Position numbers and translations under genes: made by a program
Shown here: positions 50,697-58,838 of the stretch, in pieces
Layout of the letters: every line of letters starts with the position of its first letter
Numbering within the stretch: position 1 is the stretch's first letter
DNA from: Micromonospora sp. WMMD1102
GTDB lineage: Bacteria > Actinomycetota > Actinomycetes > Mycobacteriales > Micromonosporaceae
Assembly (NCBI RefSeq): GCF_029626265.1
Contig: NZ_JARUBN010000001.1
Coordinates: 7,257,001 to 7,321,000, forward strand
DNA length: 64,000 bases
Reading direction: 5' to 3'
The notes under the pieces: generated by a model
Seen by the model: only the letters and a program-made list of their open reading frames with translations
Told to the model about the DNA's origin: nothing
Database searches by the model: none

Positions 50697-51199
50697 CTGC
50701 CGCGTGGCGTCGTCGGGTTCGCCGGGGCGGCGCGGCGGTGCAGCCGGCTCAGGTCGTCGGCGAGTGCGGCGAAGAGGGCGAGCAGCGCCGCGAGACCGGT
50801 ACTGGCCCCGATGGCGAAGCCGCGTTCGGACCCGTCCGGCGCCAGCAGCACGCCGAGTATCGCAGCGACGGCGGCGAGCAGCAGCATCCCGATCCGGCCG
50901 GCCCGAGCCAGCAGCACCGCCCGGCCCAGCCGGGTCGGATCGGCCGTGCCGGTACCGAAGCCACGGCGGGCGTACCAGGCGGCGGCGGTGAGGGTGCCGG
51001 CGCCGAGCATCCCTGCCAGACCGACGACCGTCCACGGCAGCCCGATCCGGTCGGCGCCGGACCGGGCCGCCGCCAGGCCCGCGCGGGCGACCAGGGCCGA
51101 CACCAGCACCGCCAGCAGGTACGTGGACGCCGTCAGCAGCAGTCGACGCCGGAGCCGACGGCCGTCCATCCGGTACGCGGCGGGAACGTCGTCGGACAC
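50690..51199 (-). CDS. Four-span membrane protein, unknown
   Basis: A 169-residue protein with four hydrophobic segments, including LLLTASTYLLAVLVSALVAR, a block near WTVVGLAGMLGAGTLTAAAW and GMLLLAAVAAILGVLLA, and short basic ends. No family was recognised. The GTG 51199 has AGGAG 8 nt upstream, so the open frame beyond it is not used. Confidence 0.65.
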   Translation of the reverse strand: MSDDVPAAYRMDGRRLRRRLLLTASTYLLAVLVSALVARAGLAAARSGADRIGLPWTVVGLAGMLGAGTLTAAAWYARRGFGTGTADPTRLGRAVLLARAGRIGMLLLAAVAAILGVLLAPDGSERGFAIGASTGLAALLALFAALADDLSRLHRRAAPANPTTPRGST

Positions 51200-51444
51200 G
51201 CCGATGTCTCCTTCCCACCGCCGGCAACCCGGTCCGGACACCGACTCTGCCGGCTCGGCAGCGGCGTCTCCGGTCGATGCTACGAGCCGGGGAGCTATCT
51301 GGCCGGGCGGCACGGCGGCTATTCGGAGCCGGTGCCGCGGTCGCTCGGGATCGCCGTTTGATGATCTACCGTTCGGCGCAGGGATCGACCGCCCGTCGAT
51401 GTCGAAGATGCACAGCTCACCAGCAGCCGGTATGGTCCCGGCGT

Positions 51445-51966
51445 ATGGGACAGGAGACTACGAACGCCTCCGACATCCACCAGGACACCAGCACGTACTC
51501 GGTGCGCAGCAGCCTCCGTGTCCCGGGGCCGGCCGACCGGGCCTTCGCCGTCTTCACCGAAGGTCTCGCCGACTGGTGGGTCAAGGAATACACCTGGTCC
51601 GGCCCGCAGAAACTGGCCAAGCTCGGCATCGAACCGGGCAGCGGCGGCATGCTCTACGAGATCGGCCCGCACGGGTTCCGCGCCGACTGGGGTCGGGTGC
51701 TGGAGTGGCAGCCGCCCCGACGCCTGGTGTTCAACTGGCAGATCGGCCCGGACCGGGCGCCGGTGCCGGATCCCGCCCACAGCAGCGTGGTGGAGGCCCG
51801 GTTCGCGCCGCAGGCCGACGGGACCACCCTGGTCGAGGTGGAACACCGCGACTTCGACCGGCACGGCGAGGCCGCCGAGGGATACCGCGAGGCACTCACC
51901 GCCGGCTGGTACGAACTGCTCTCCCGGTACGCGACAGCCGTCGGGCACGCCGACGCACCGGACTGA
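51445..51966 (+). CDS. SRPBCC (AHSA1-like) protein
   Basis: A 173-residue START/Bet v1-fold protein of the AHSA1 group: LRVPGPADRAFAVFTEGLAD-WW, GRVLEWQPPRRLVFNWQI, TLVEVEHRDFDRHGE and a C-terminal helix GWYELLSRYAT. Members bind hydrophobic ligands or act as co-chaperone-like proteins. TATGGT stands 8 bases before the ATG without a ribosome site, so it is probably leaderless. Confidence 0.88.
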   Translation: MGQETTNASDIHQDTSTYSVRSSLRVPGPADRAFAVFTEGLADWWVKEYTWSGPQKLAKLGIEPGSGGMLYEIGPHGFRADWGRVLEWQPPRRLVFNWQIGPDRAPVPDPAHSSVVEARFAPQADGTTLVEVEHRDFDRHGEAAEGYREALTAGWYELLSRYATAVGHADAPD

Positions 51967-52004
51967 GCGCCAAAGGCGTACCGGACGGCCGGGGCGTACC
52001 CGAA

Positions 52005-54218
52005 TCAGGTCGGGTGTTCGCGGCCGGCGGTCGCGTCTGCCGGCTGGATGCGTGCCAGGTCGGCGCCGGCGCCGGTCAGCCACAGCTCGACGTCGACCAG
52101 GTTCAACGCGGCGGCCCGGGACTCGCCCGCCTCCAGTGCTCCGCGTACCCGGTCGGCGAAGTCCGCCGGTGGTGCGGGCGGGGCGACCGGCCGGCTGAGC
52201 CGGCCGGCGGACAGTTGCTCGGCGAGGTCGGTGTAGCGGCGCCGCAGCCGCCCGGCGAAGTCGTCGAGCGGGCCGGCCGCGTCCTTCACCCAGGTCAGCC
52301 GGGCTCGCCCGCCCCGGCGGAGCCGGGCCACCGCGCCGAGGTGCAGGTGCTGGCCGGCGACGAGCGCCGCCTGCCAGTTCACCGGCGGCAGGCGCGGGTC
52401 GTCCCGCTCCAACTGGTATTGCAGAAACGACGCCTCGGCGAGGATCCACGCCTGCCGGGCGGTGTCGACCGCGTCCTGCCGGGCGGTGTCGACCGCGTCC
52501 TGCCGGACGGGCCGGCCGGCGAGGGTCCGGGTCACCTCCTCGGCCGCGGTCGCACTGACCGCCAGGTACCGGCCGATCGAGCGACGCAGTTCCCCGCTGC
52601 TGCCCTTGGGCCAGAGCAGCAGGCCGGCCAGTACCCCGACGACGGCACCGATGGCCACGTCGAGCAGCCGGGCCCCGGCGATCTCCAGGTTCGGCGGGCC
52701 GGCCTGGGCGAAGACCGTCACGAACAGCACGGTGAACAACGCCTGCCCGCCGAACTGCGGCAGCAGCGGCCCGACGGTGAAGGTCAGCACCATCGCCACC
52801 GGCAGGGTCACCAGCAGCACCTGCGGGCTCTCCCCCGCGCCCAACAGCAGCAGGGTGCCGACGGCGGCCCCGAGCAGCGTTCCCAGCAGCACCGGGCGCA
52901 GCGCGTTGCGGGTGTCGACAGCCGAGGTCCGCATCAGGGTGAGGACCGCCAGCAGTACCCAGAACCCGTGGTTCAGGTGCAGGAAGCCGGCCACCACCCG
53001 GGCGGCGGCCAGGGCCACCGCGACCCGCAGCGCCCCCTGGAGATACACCGAACGGGTCGTCAGGTGGAACCGGAACTGCTGCCAGTAGAGCGCGAGCGGC
53101 GAGCGGTGGGCGTACCAGAACTCGTCCAGCTCCGGACCGGCGGGTGACCGGGCCGGCGGGCGGAGTCCGACGGCGATCCGGGCCGCGACGCCGAAGGCGT
53201 GCGCCTGGTCGGCGGCTCGCAGGCTGACCGCCTCCCGGCGCAGCCGGTCCGGGGCGCGGTCGTCGGTCGGCACCGCAGACGGCCGGTCGTAGAGTTCCCT
53301 GATCCGGGACTCCAGCGCGGTCAACCGGCTGCTCCCGACCGGCTCCGCCCCGCCGCACAGCATCCGGCCGGCGTCGTGCAGCACGGCGGCCGACTGCCGC
53401 AGCAGTCCGGCCAGCTCGTCGTCGCGGACCTCGCCGGGGTCGTCGGCGATCCGGTACGCGTGGTGCAGCAGTTGCCGCAGCAGCCGGTCGCCGTGCCGCA
53501 GCGCCCGGTCCCGCCGTCCCGCCGAGGCCGGCCGCTCGGTCGGCGGGATCCGGGCCAGCCACACCCGCTCCACCGCCCGCGCCGTCTCCGCCCGCCGTCG
53601 GGACAGCTCGACGCGGTCCACCGGCCTGCCGGCGGGGAGCCCGGCCAGCAGGTCGAGGAGGTGGGCCGCCGAATTGGCCGCCTCGCCGAGCCGGTGCCGG
53701 TAGCCGGGCGGTGTCGGATCGGGCCAGAGCAGCAGTTCGGCGGCGATCAGCAGCACCACACCGAGGGTCACCCCGGCCAGCCGGGCGGGCAGGGTCCCCG
53801 GCTGGTACGGCGGGAACGACGCCGCGATGTAGAACAGCTGCAACCCGGTGGCGAGACCGAGGATGCGCGGTCCGCCGACTCCGGCGAACGGTATGACGAA
53901 TCCCACCACCAGCATGCCGGCCGCCGCCATCCAGGTGTCGACCGCCAGGAACGTGCCGGCGGTGACCAGGAACCAGGCGACCGGCAGCGCGGCGAGCAGG
54001 GTACGGGCCCGCTGGACCGGGCCGCCGGGCAGTTGCGAGATCAGGCCGGTGGCTATCGCCCCGAAGAGGGTGTAGAGGCCGAGCAGGGGGTTGCCCAGGC
54101 CGTACCGCCCGCCGAAGAGTCCGGCGGCGGCGACGAGTGCCAGCCGGGCGCCCCGGCGGAGTACCCGGAAGTCCGGGTCCCGCCGACGCAGCCACCGTAC
54201 GGCGCCGATCCTGGTCAT
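52005..54218 (-). CDS. FUSC-family membrane protein (aromatic acid exporter-like)
   Basis: A 737-residue protein with two blocks of five to six membrane spans (about 25-165 and 395-530), each followed by a cytoplasmic helical domain. The second block reads LNHGFWVLLAVLTLMRTSAV, then LRPVLLGTLLGAAVGTLLLL, typical of FUSC/YccS-type transporters thought to export aromatic acids or other toxic organics. RQDAVDTARQDAVDTARQAW is a recent 24-bp in-frame duplication near residue 575. It stands alone. Confidence 0.88.
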   Translation of the reverse strand: MTRIGAVRWLRRRDPDFRVLRRGARLALVAAAGLFGGRYGLGNPLLGLYTLFGAIATGLISQLPGGPVQRARTLLAALPVAWFLVTAGTFLAVDTWMAAAGMLVVGFVIPFAGVGGPRILGLATGLQLFYIAASFPPYQPGTLPARLAGVTLGVVLLIAAELLLWPDPTPPGYRHRLGEAANSAAHLLDLLAGLPAGRPVDRVELSRRRAETARAVERVWLARIPPTERPASAGRRDRALRHGDRLLRQLLHHAYRIADDPGEVRDDELAGLLRQSAAVLHDAGRMLCGGAEPVGSSRLTALESRIRELYDRPSAVPTDDRAPDRLRREAVSLRAADQAHAFGVAARIAVGLRPPARSPAGPELDEFWYAHRSPLALYWQQFRFHLTTRSVYLQGALRVAVALAAARVVAGFLHLNHGFWVLLAVLTLMRTSAVDTRNALRPVLLGTLLGAAVGTLLLLGAGESPQVLLVTLPVAMVLTFTVGPLLPQFGGQALFTVLFVTVFAQAGPPNLEIAGARLLDVAIGAVVGVLAGLLLWPKGSSGELRRSIGRYLAVSATAAEEVTRTLAGRPVRQDAVDTARQDAVDTARQAWILAEASFLQYQLERDDPRLPPVNWQAALVAGQHLHLGAVARLRRGGRARLTWVKDAAGPLDDFAGRLRRRYTDLAEQLSAGRLSRPVAPPAPPADFADRVRGALEAGESRAAALNLVDVELWLTGAGADLARIQPADATAGREHPT

Positions 54219-54352
54219 GGCTGCCCTCTGCCGCTGCCGTCGGTCCCGGCCCGGCCCGGCCCCGGTCCTGGAGCGGCCGTGGAGCGGCCGTGGAGCGGGC
54301 TTCGGCCGAGATCAGGGCAGCGGCGCGGCGCGGCCCCCGTGGCCGCCCGCCC

Positions 54353-55111
54353 TCACCCTCTCACCTCCGTCGACGCCCCGCCGACACTTCGCCCCAGCGG
54401 CCGGGACGGCCGGCCGGAGCGCAGTTCGGTGCCGCCGAGGTCGGCGCGCCGGCCCGCCGCCGCGCCCTGTTCGAGACCGCCGCCGAGCAGTCGCCGGGGC
54501 GCGGCCGTACGCAGCCGTGGGTACGCCTCGGTGAGGCGCCGGTCGACCCGGTCCGACCGGTCGGCAAGGACCAGGGCCACCGAAGGGGCACCGGACTCCG
54601 CCGACCCGGACTCCGCCGACGCGGCGGCGGCTGCCTCGGCCCGGCTCAACCGACCGGCGACCGCCGAGGCGAAGCCGGCCAGCCAGGACCGGCGGAACGC
54701 GGCCGGATGGTCGCCCGGGGGCACCGGCGCGACCGAGATCCCGTGTGCGGCCTGCACCAGCAGCGAGGTGAAGAGCACCTCCACCCGTTCCAGGTCGCTG
54801 GCGAAGCCGAACAGGTGCATGACGAACCCGCCGCCGCCGCGTCGGCGTACGGAGCGGCAGCGCAGCGCGTGGGCGATCCCGGCGAGCAGGCCCGCCTTGT
54901 CCAACGCGTACGGGGCGGGGATGTCGACGGTCCGGTCGCCGACCGGATCGGTGCCCGGGTCACGGGCGGCGAGCAGCGCACGGTCCACCCCGTACCGGGC
55001 GATCAGCTCGGTCGCCTTCGCGGTGAACGCCTCGGCCTCGGCCGGCGTGCAGGCCGGGTCCTCCGCCTTGGCCAGCAACTTGCGGACCTTGCTGAGCATC
55101 GCGTCGGACAT
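54353..55111 (-). CDS. DUF2786 protein
   Basis: A 252-residue protein. MLSKVRKLLAKAEDPACTPA followed by EAEAFTAKATELIARYGVDR is the DUF2786 signature, found in phage and chromosomal proteins of unknown, possibly nucleic-acid-related function. The middle (RVEVLFTSLLVQAAHGISVA) is conserved in the family; the last 60 residues are low-complexity. Confidence 0.88.
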   Translation of the reverse strand: MSDAMLSKVRKLLAKAEDPACTPAEAEAFTAKATELIARYGVDRALLAARDPGTDPVGDRTVDIPAPYALDKAGLLAGIAHALRCRSVRRRGGGGFVMHLFGFASDLERVEVLFTSLLVQAAHGISVAPVPPGDHPAAFRRSWLAGFASAVAGRLSRAEAAAAASAESGSAESGAPSVALVLADRSDRVDRRLTEAYPRLRTAAPRRLLGGGLEQGAAAGRRADLGGTELRSGRPSRPLGRSVGGASTEVRG

Positions 55112-55268
55112 GCACCAGAGCTATCACACCGGCACCGGAAGCGGCGGACCCGGCGCCCGGACGGTGGGCAGCCGGGCAGGCGAAGGGACCGGCCGGCGAG
55201 CAGGCGGGCACGTAACCCGCTGGACAAAGCGGATGCGGAGCATGCAAAGATGGATGTCGATGAGAGGG

Positions 55269-55658
55269 TCAACCGGCGCGGTGCCGCAGCGTCGCGACGG
55301 CCGAGCCGGCGAGCGTGAGCAGGCAGTCCGGCAGCTGCCCGTCCGCCAGCGCAGCGCCGAAGAGGGCCGCACCGGTGTCGCCGTCGGCGTTGGCGTACGC
55401 GCTGACGAACCGGGCCACCCAGCGGGCGTCGTAACCCGCCTCGTCGATGCCGGGGAAGTCCAGCGTCCACGCACCCCGGGGCACACCGTCGCCGACCATC
55501 GTGGCGGCGAGACACCAGGCGACCTCGTACGCCCCCGCGACGCCGGACCGGTCGACCACCGCGTCGAACGTGCCGACCACTCCGTCGCTGTCACCGGCCA
55601 GCGCGGAACTGAGCACCGCGGCGGCGTCATCCAGCGTCTCCTGCGGAACGTCCGTCAC
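55269..55658 (-). CDS. Small acidic protein, unknown
   Basis: A 129-residue helical protein: TLDDAAAVLSSALAGDSDGV, VAWCLAATMVGDGVPRGAWT, WVARFVSAYANADGDTGAAL. No family was recognised. The GTG 55658 follows a -10-like TACCCT by 7 nt with no ribosome site; codon bias and the clean start support a real gene. Confidence 0.65.
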   Translation of the reverse strand: MTDVPQETLDDAAAVLSSALAGDSDGVVGTFDAVVDRSGVAGAYEVAWCLAATMVGDGVPRGAWTLDFPGIDEAGYDARWVARFVSAYANADGDTGAALFGAALADGQLPDCLLTLAGSAVATLRHRAG

Positions 55659-55829
55659 GTGCGGAAGGGTATGCCGGCAGGTCAAGCAGCGTCCGACAAA
55701 CGACGTGAACGTTACCAAACCAGGACGACAGTGCCCCTCTGTCGGCGATTGGCGGTCGGCCGCGGGCGCGCGCCGCGAGCAGGCGCGCTAATCTGCGCAA
55801 CGGATCTCCGGGGAGGAAGGACGCACCCC

Positions 55830-57200
55830 ATGCTCGTATTCCGCGGCACCCGCCGCGCCGCTCTGTCCGCCGCCGCCTGCGCGGCGCTGCTGCTGTCCGG
55901 CTGCGGTTCGGACGGCGACGGCGAGGCAGGGCAGACCGAGCAGGCCCGGCCGACCCAGGTCCGCCTGTACGGCACGGACGGCAACATGCAGAACTCCTTC
56001 AAGGCGGAGTTCGACCAGCAGACCGGTCTGCTCAAGGGGATGAAGGGCACCACCCCGCTCACCCCGCTCTCCGAGGACTTCAAGAACCGCCTGATGTCCA
56101 AGGACCCGAAGCTCTCCGACTTCCTCTACGCCGCCGAGTCGTACGACGCGGTCGCCATCGCCGCGATCGCCGCACAGCTCGCCGGCTCGACGGCACCGGC
56201 GCAGATCGCCAAGCAGATCGTCGGGGTCACCACCGGCGGGGAGCGCTGCGACTCGATCGCGGACTGCCTGCAACTCGCCAGGGCCGGCACCGACGTCGCC
56301 TACCGGGGTGTCTCGCTGAACCGGGGCGGCTTCACCGACGCCGGGGAGCCCTCCACGGCGAGCTACGCCACCCTGCACTTCGGCACCGACGACCAGCTCG
56401 ACAACGGCAAGACCGAGTTCCTCGGCGCCGGGGACGAGTCGGCGGCCAGCAGCAAGAAGCCGCCGGTCCCGAAGAAGCAGACCAGGGCGGTCGAGGAGGC
56501 CAGCGGCGCGCCGCTGAAGCTCGGCGGCCTGCTGCCCCGCACCGGTGACCTGGCCCTGGCCTACCCGCCGATGGCGGCCGGGGTGGCGCTGGCGGTCGAC
56601 GAGGTCAACGCCGCCGAGGGCGTACTCGGCGAGCCGCTGGTCTGGGTCGACGGCGACGACGGCACCAACCCGAACACCGCGAAGGCGACCGTGGCGCAGC
56701 ACGTCGACGCCGGGGTGCACGTCATCATCGGGGCCGGCGCCTCCGGCATCTCCCGGGCGGTGCTGCCGGACGTCATGGCCGCCGGGCTGGTGCTCTTCTC
56801 GCCGAGCAACACCGACGCCGGGCTCAGCACCGTGGACGACAAGGGCCTCTACTTCCGTACCGCCCCGTCGGACATCCTCCAGGGCCGGGCACTCGCCGAC
56901 ATGATCCTGCGGGACGGGCCGAACCGGATCGCCCTGGTCGCCCGGCAGGACTCGTACGGCGAGGGTCTCCAGGGCAACGTCCGGGCCGAACTGGAGCGGG
57001 CCGGACACGGCTCGGACCAGGTACGCCTGTTCAACTACGAGGTGACCGACGGCCCCGACGCGCCGCCGGTGGACTTCACCAAGGGCGCCCAGGAGATCAA
57101 GGAGTTCGGTGCCGACGCGATCCTGGTGATCGGCTTCGGCGAGTCGGCGAGGGTCATCGAGGCGCTCGCCGCCGCCGGGGTGAACATCCAGCAGCAATAG
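55830..57200 (+). CDS. Circularly permuted branched-chain-type substrate-binding lipoprotein
   Basis: A 456-residue protein with lipobox LLSGC (Cys25). Residues 44-199 (VRLYGTDGNMQNSF, KGMKGTTPLTPLSEDFKNRL, YAAESYDAVAIAAIA, YRGVSLNRGGFTDAGEP) match the C-terminal part of LivJ-type periplasmic binding proteins. A linker follows (200-228, Lys/Pro/Glu-rich). Residues 229-456 (LKLGGLLPRTGDLALAYPPM, AGVALAVDEVNAAEGVLGEP, VIIGAGASGISRAVLPDV, ALVARQDSYGEGLQ, ILVIGFGESARVIEALAAAG) are the N-terminal part. In the normal order the second block precedes the first; here it ends VNIQQQ exactly where VRLYGTDG would continue. No permease or ATPase adjoins it. ATG 55830 has GGAGGAAGG upstream. Confidence 0.85.
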   Translation: MLVFRGTRRAALSAAACAALLLSGCGSDGDGEAGQTEQARPTQVRLYGTDGNMQNSFKAEFDQQTGLLKGMKGTTPLTPLSEDFKNRLMSKDPKLSDFLYAAESYDAVAIAAIAAQLAGSTAPAQIAKQIVGVTTGGERCDSIADCLQLARAGTDVAYRGVSLNRGGFTDAGEPSTASYATLHFGTDDQLDNGKTEFLGAGDESAASSKKPPVPKKQTRAVEEASGAPLKLGGLLPRTGDLALAYPPMAAGVALAVDEVNAAEGVLGEPLVWVDGDDGTNPNTAKATVAQHVDAGVHVIIGAGASGISRAVLPDVMAAGLVLFSPSNTDAGLSTVDDKGLYFRTAPSDILQGRALADMILRDGPNRIALVARQDSYGEGLQGNVRAELERAGHGSDQVRLFNYEVTDGPDAPPVDFTKGAQEIKEFGADAILVIGFGESARVIEALAAAGVNIQQQ

Positions 57201-57347
57201 GCCCCGTACGCCGGCCGGTCGCCGGCCACCGCGCCGTGCGGCAGGGAAGTGGCACGTTTCCGGGAGTCGCCGGTCGCCTCAGTCGGCCTAGCGTTACCGC
57301 TGTGCCCGGCGGTCCCGCCGGGCGCGAGGCGACCGGGGAGGTACGAC

Positions 57348-58010
57348 ATGAGCTACGACGGCGACCCCAGCGGGCCGGGCGACTGCCTTCCGGAGCACGA
57401 GCTGCCCGGCATCGACGACCAGCAGGGCTTCGGGTCGGCCGTCGACCCCCCGTCGGACCTGCTCACCTCGGACCTGCTCACCTCGGACCCGCTCGCACTG
57501 GACCCGCCGGAGCCGGCCGAGGAGCCCCCGCCGGTCACCTCCGTGGTGACCCACTACCCGGGCGGCGTCACCGAGGTCGCCACCGACCTCGACGGCGACG
57601 GCTACGCCGAGCTGCTGGAGTACGACGTCGACGGCGACCGGCTCGCCGACGTCCGCTACCAGGACACCGACTGGGACGGCCGGCTGGACAGCGTCGAGCG
57701 GGACTCCGATCTGGACGGTCGGATCGACCAGGTGCTGGAGGACAACGACGGGGACGGCCGGGTCGACTCGGTGGTCACCGACACCAACCGGGACGGCGTG
57801 CCGGACCGGGTGGTCGCGGACGCCGACCTCGACGGGCGGCCGGACACCTGGATGACCGACGGCGACTTCGACGGGCGGCCGGACGAGATCCGGGTCGACC
57901 CCGACGAGGACGGGAAAGCCGACCGGCTGCTGCTGGACACCGACCACGACGGCACCATCGACCAGGTCAACTACCAGGACCGGCAGATTAACCCGTACGT
58001 CACGAACTGA
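57348..58010 (+). CDS. Acidic 13-residue-repeat protein, calcium-loop type
   Basis: A 220-residue, strongly acidic protein. After an 80-residue Pro/Asp/Leu-rich region (with an LLTSDLLTSD duplication) come about ten repeats with 13-residue period of the form DxDxDGxxDxxxx, for example DTDWDGRLDSVER and DNDGDGRVDSVVT. The Asp loops resemble EF-hand or thrombospondin type 3 calcium sites; the remaining positions alternate like a beta strand. There is no signal peptide, so it would be cytoplasmic unless exported by another route. ATG 57348 has GGGGAGG upstream. Confidence 0.75.
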   Translation: MSYDGDPSGPGDCLPEHELPGIDDQQGFGSAVDPPSDLLTSDLLTSDPLALDPPEPAEEPPPVTSVVTHYPGGVTEVATDLDGDGYAELLEYDVDGDRLADVRYQDTDWDGRLDSVERDSDLDGRIDQVLEDNDGDGRVDSVVTDTNRDGVPDRVVADADLDGRPDTWMTDGDFDGRPDEIRVDPDEDGKADRLLLDTDHDGTIDQVNYQDRQINPYVTN

Positions 58011-58270
58011 TCGCGGGATGCACACCGCGCGGGATGCGGAGCGGCACCGCGCCAGCTGTCCGGTCCGTCCAGCTTGGCCGCTGCTGCCCGGCTCCACCCG
58101 CCGCCGCCCGGCCCTGCCTGCCCGCGTGTCGGCATGGCCGGGCCCCCGGCGGGGTAGTGCGAGTGGCACAGTGCGGTAGTCGTGTCGGGGAGCGTCTCGT
58201 GGGTGTCCGGGCGGCACGCAGATCGAGGGTTCCGGCGTGGCCAGAACTTCAGCTGACGGAAGGGCAACAG

Positions 58271-58522
58271 ATGAGCGAGTCGCAGGAGACCGTCGACACC
58301 CGCGGTGACGAACGGATCGAACTGCTCCGGGCCGACGCCAACCAGGACGGCAAGACCGACGTCTGGGTGGTGGACACCGACGGCGACGGCAAGCCGGACC
58401 TTTTCCAGTTCGACACCGACGGCGACGGCAAGGTGGACATCACCATGGTCGACACCGACGAGGACGGCAAGCCGGACGAGGTGGTGGACGGCGACGGCGG
58501 GCTCCCGCCACCCACCGTCTGA
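58271..58522 (+). CDS. Short paralogue of the 13-residue-repeat protein
   Basis: An 83-residue protein with four uninterrupted 13-residue units: DANQDGKTDVWVV, DTDGDGKPDLFQF, DTDGDGKVDITMV and DTDEDGKPDEVVD. The same unit builds the larger neighbour at 57348. It has no signal peptide or membrane span. GGAAGGG lies 7 nt before the ATG. Probably a calcium-binding protein; the role is unknown. Confidence 0.75.
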   Translation: MSESQETVDTRGDERIELLRADANQDGKTDVWVVDTDGDGKPDLFQFDTDGDGKVDITMVDTDEDGKPDEVVDGDGGLPPPTV

Positions 58523-58838
58523 CCCCGGCACCCGCCGGGCAGGCAGGCAGCAGGATCGAGGCCGTGGTGGCGGCCTCCCGGGTACGACCTACCGGGGGGC
58601 CGCCGCCACGGCCTCGTCGTCGTACCCGGTGCCGCGCCGGCCGGTGCGCGACCCCGCGGTGACCGGCGGACCGTGCCGCAACAAGTGGAGCTCGATTTGA
58701 TCATGCCCGGATAACGAAATCGGCTGTCGGCCACGTCACTGCCCGGCATGCCAACCTTTCGCCCGCCCTCGGGCGCTTCGCAAGCCATGAGGGGCGCCGA
58801 CCGGCGCCGCCCGCCTCGCCGACGGGAGAAGCAGAACG
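58523..58838. other. Gap with terminator and FtsX leader
   Basis: About 315 bases. The first third holds the long terminator at 58558-58615. The rest has a small stem GCCCGCCCTCGGGC-like element near 58765 and GGGAGAAG before the ATG at 58839. No gene is seen. Confidence 0.5.
58558..58615 (+). terminator. 18-bp stem terminator
   Basis: GAGGCCGTGGTGGCGGCC (58558-58575) pairs with 58598-58615, 17 of 18 positions Watson-Crick. It lies 36 bases after the stop of the short repeat protein. Confidence 0.75.

Noticed and set aside
53199..55829. Very long open frame on the plus strand joining upstream of the permuted binding-protein gene
   Set aside because: It lies antisense to the FUSC and DUF2786 genes, is low-complexity Arg/Gly/Pro, and the lipobox start with a ribosome site at 55830 is clearly the real beginning.
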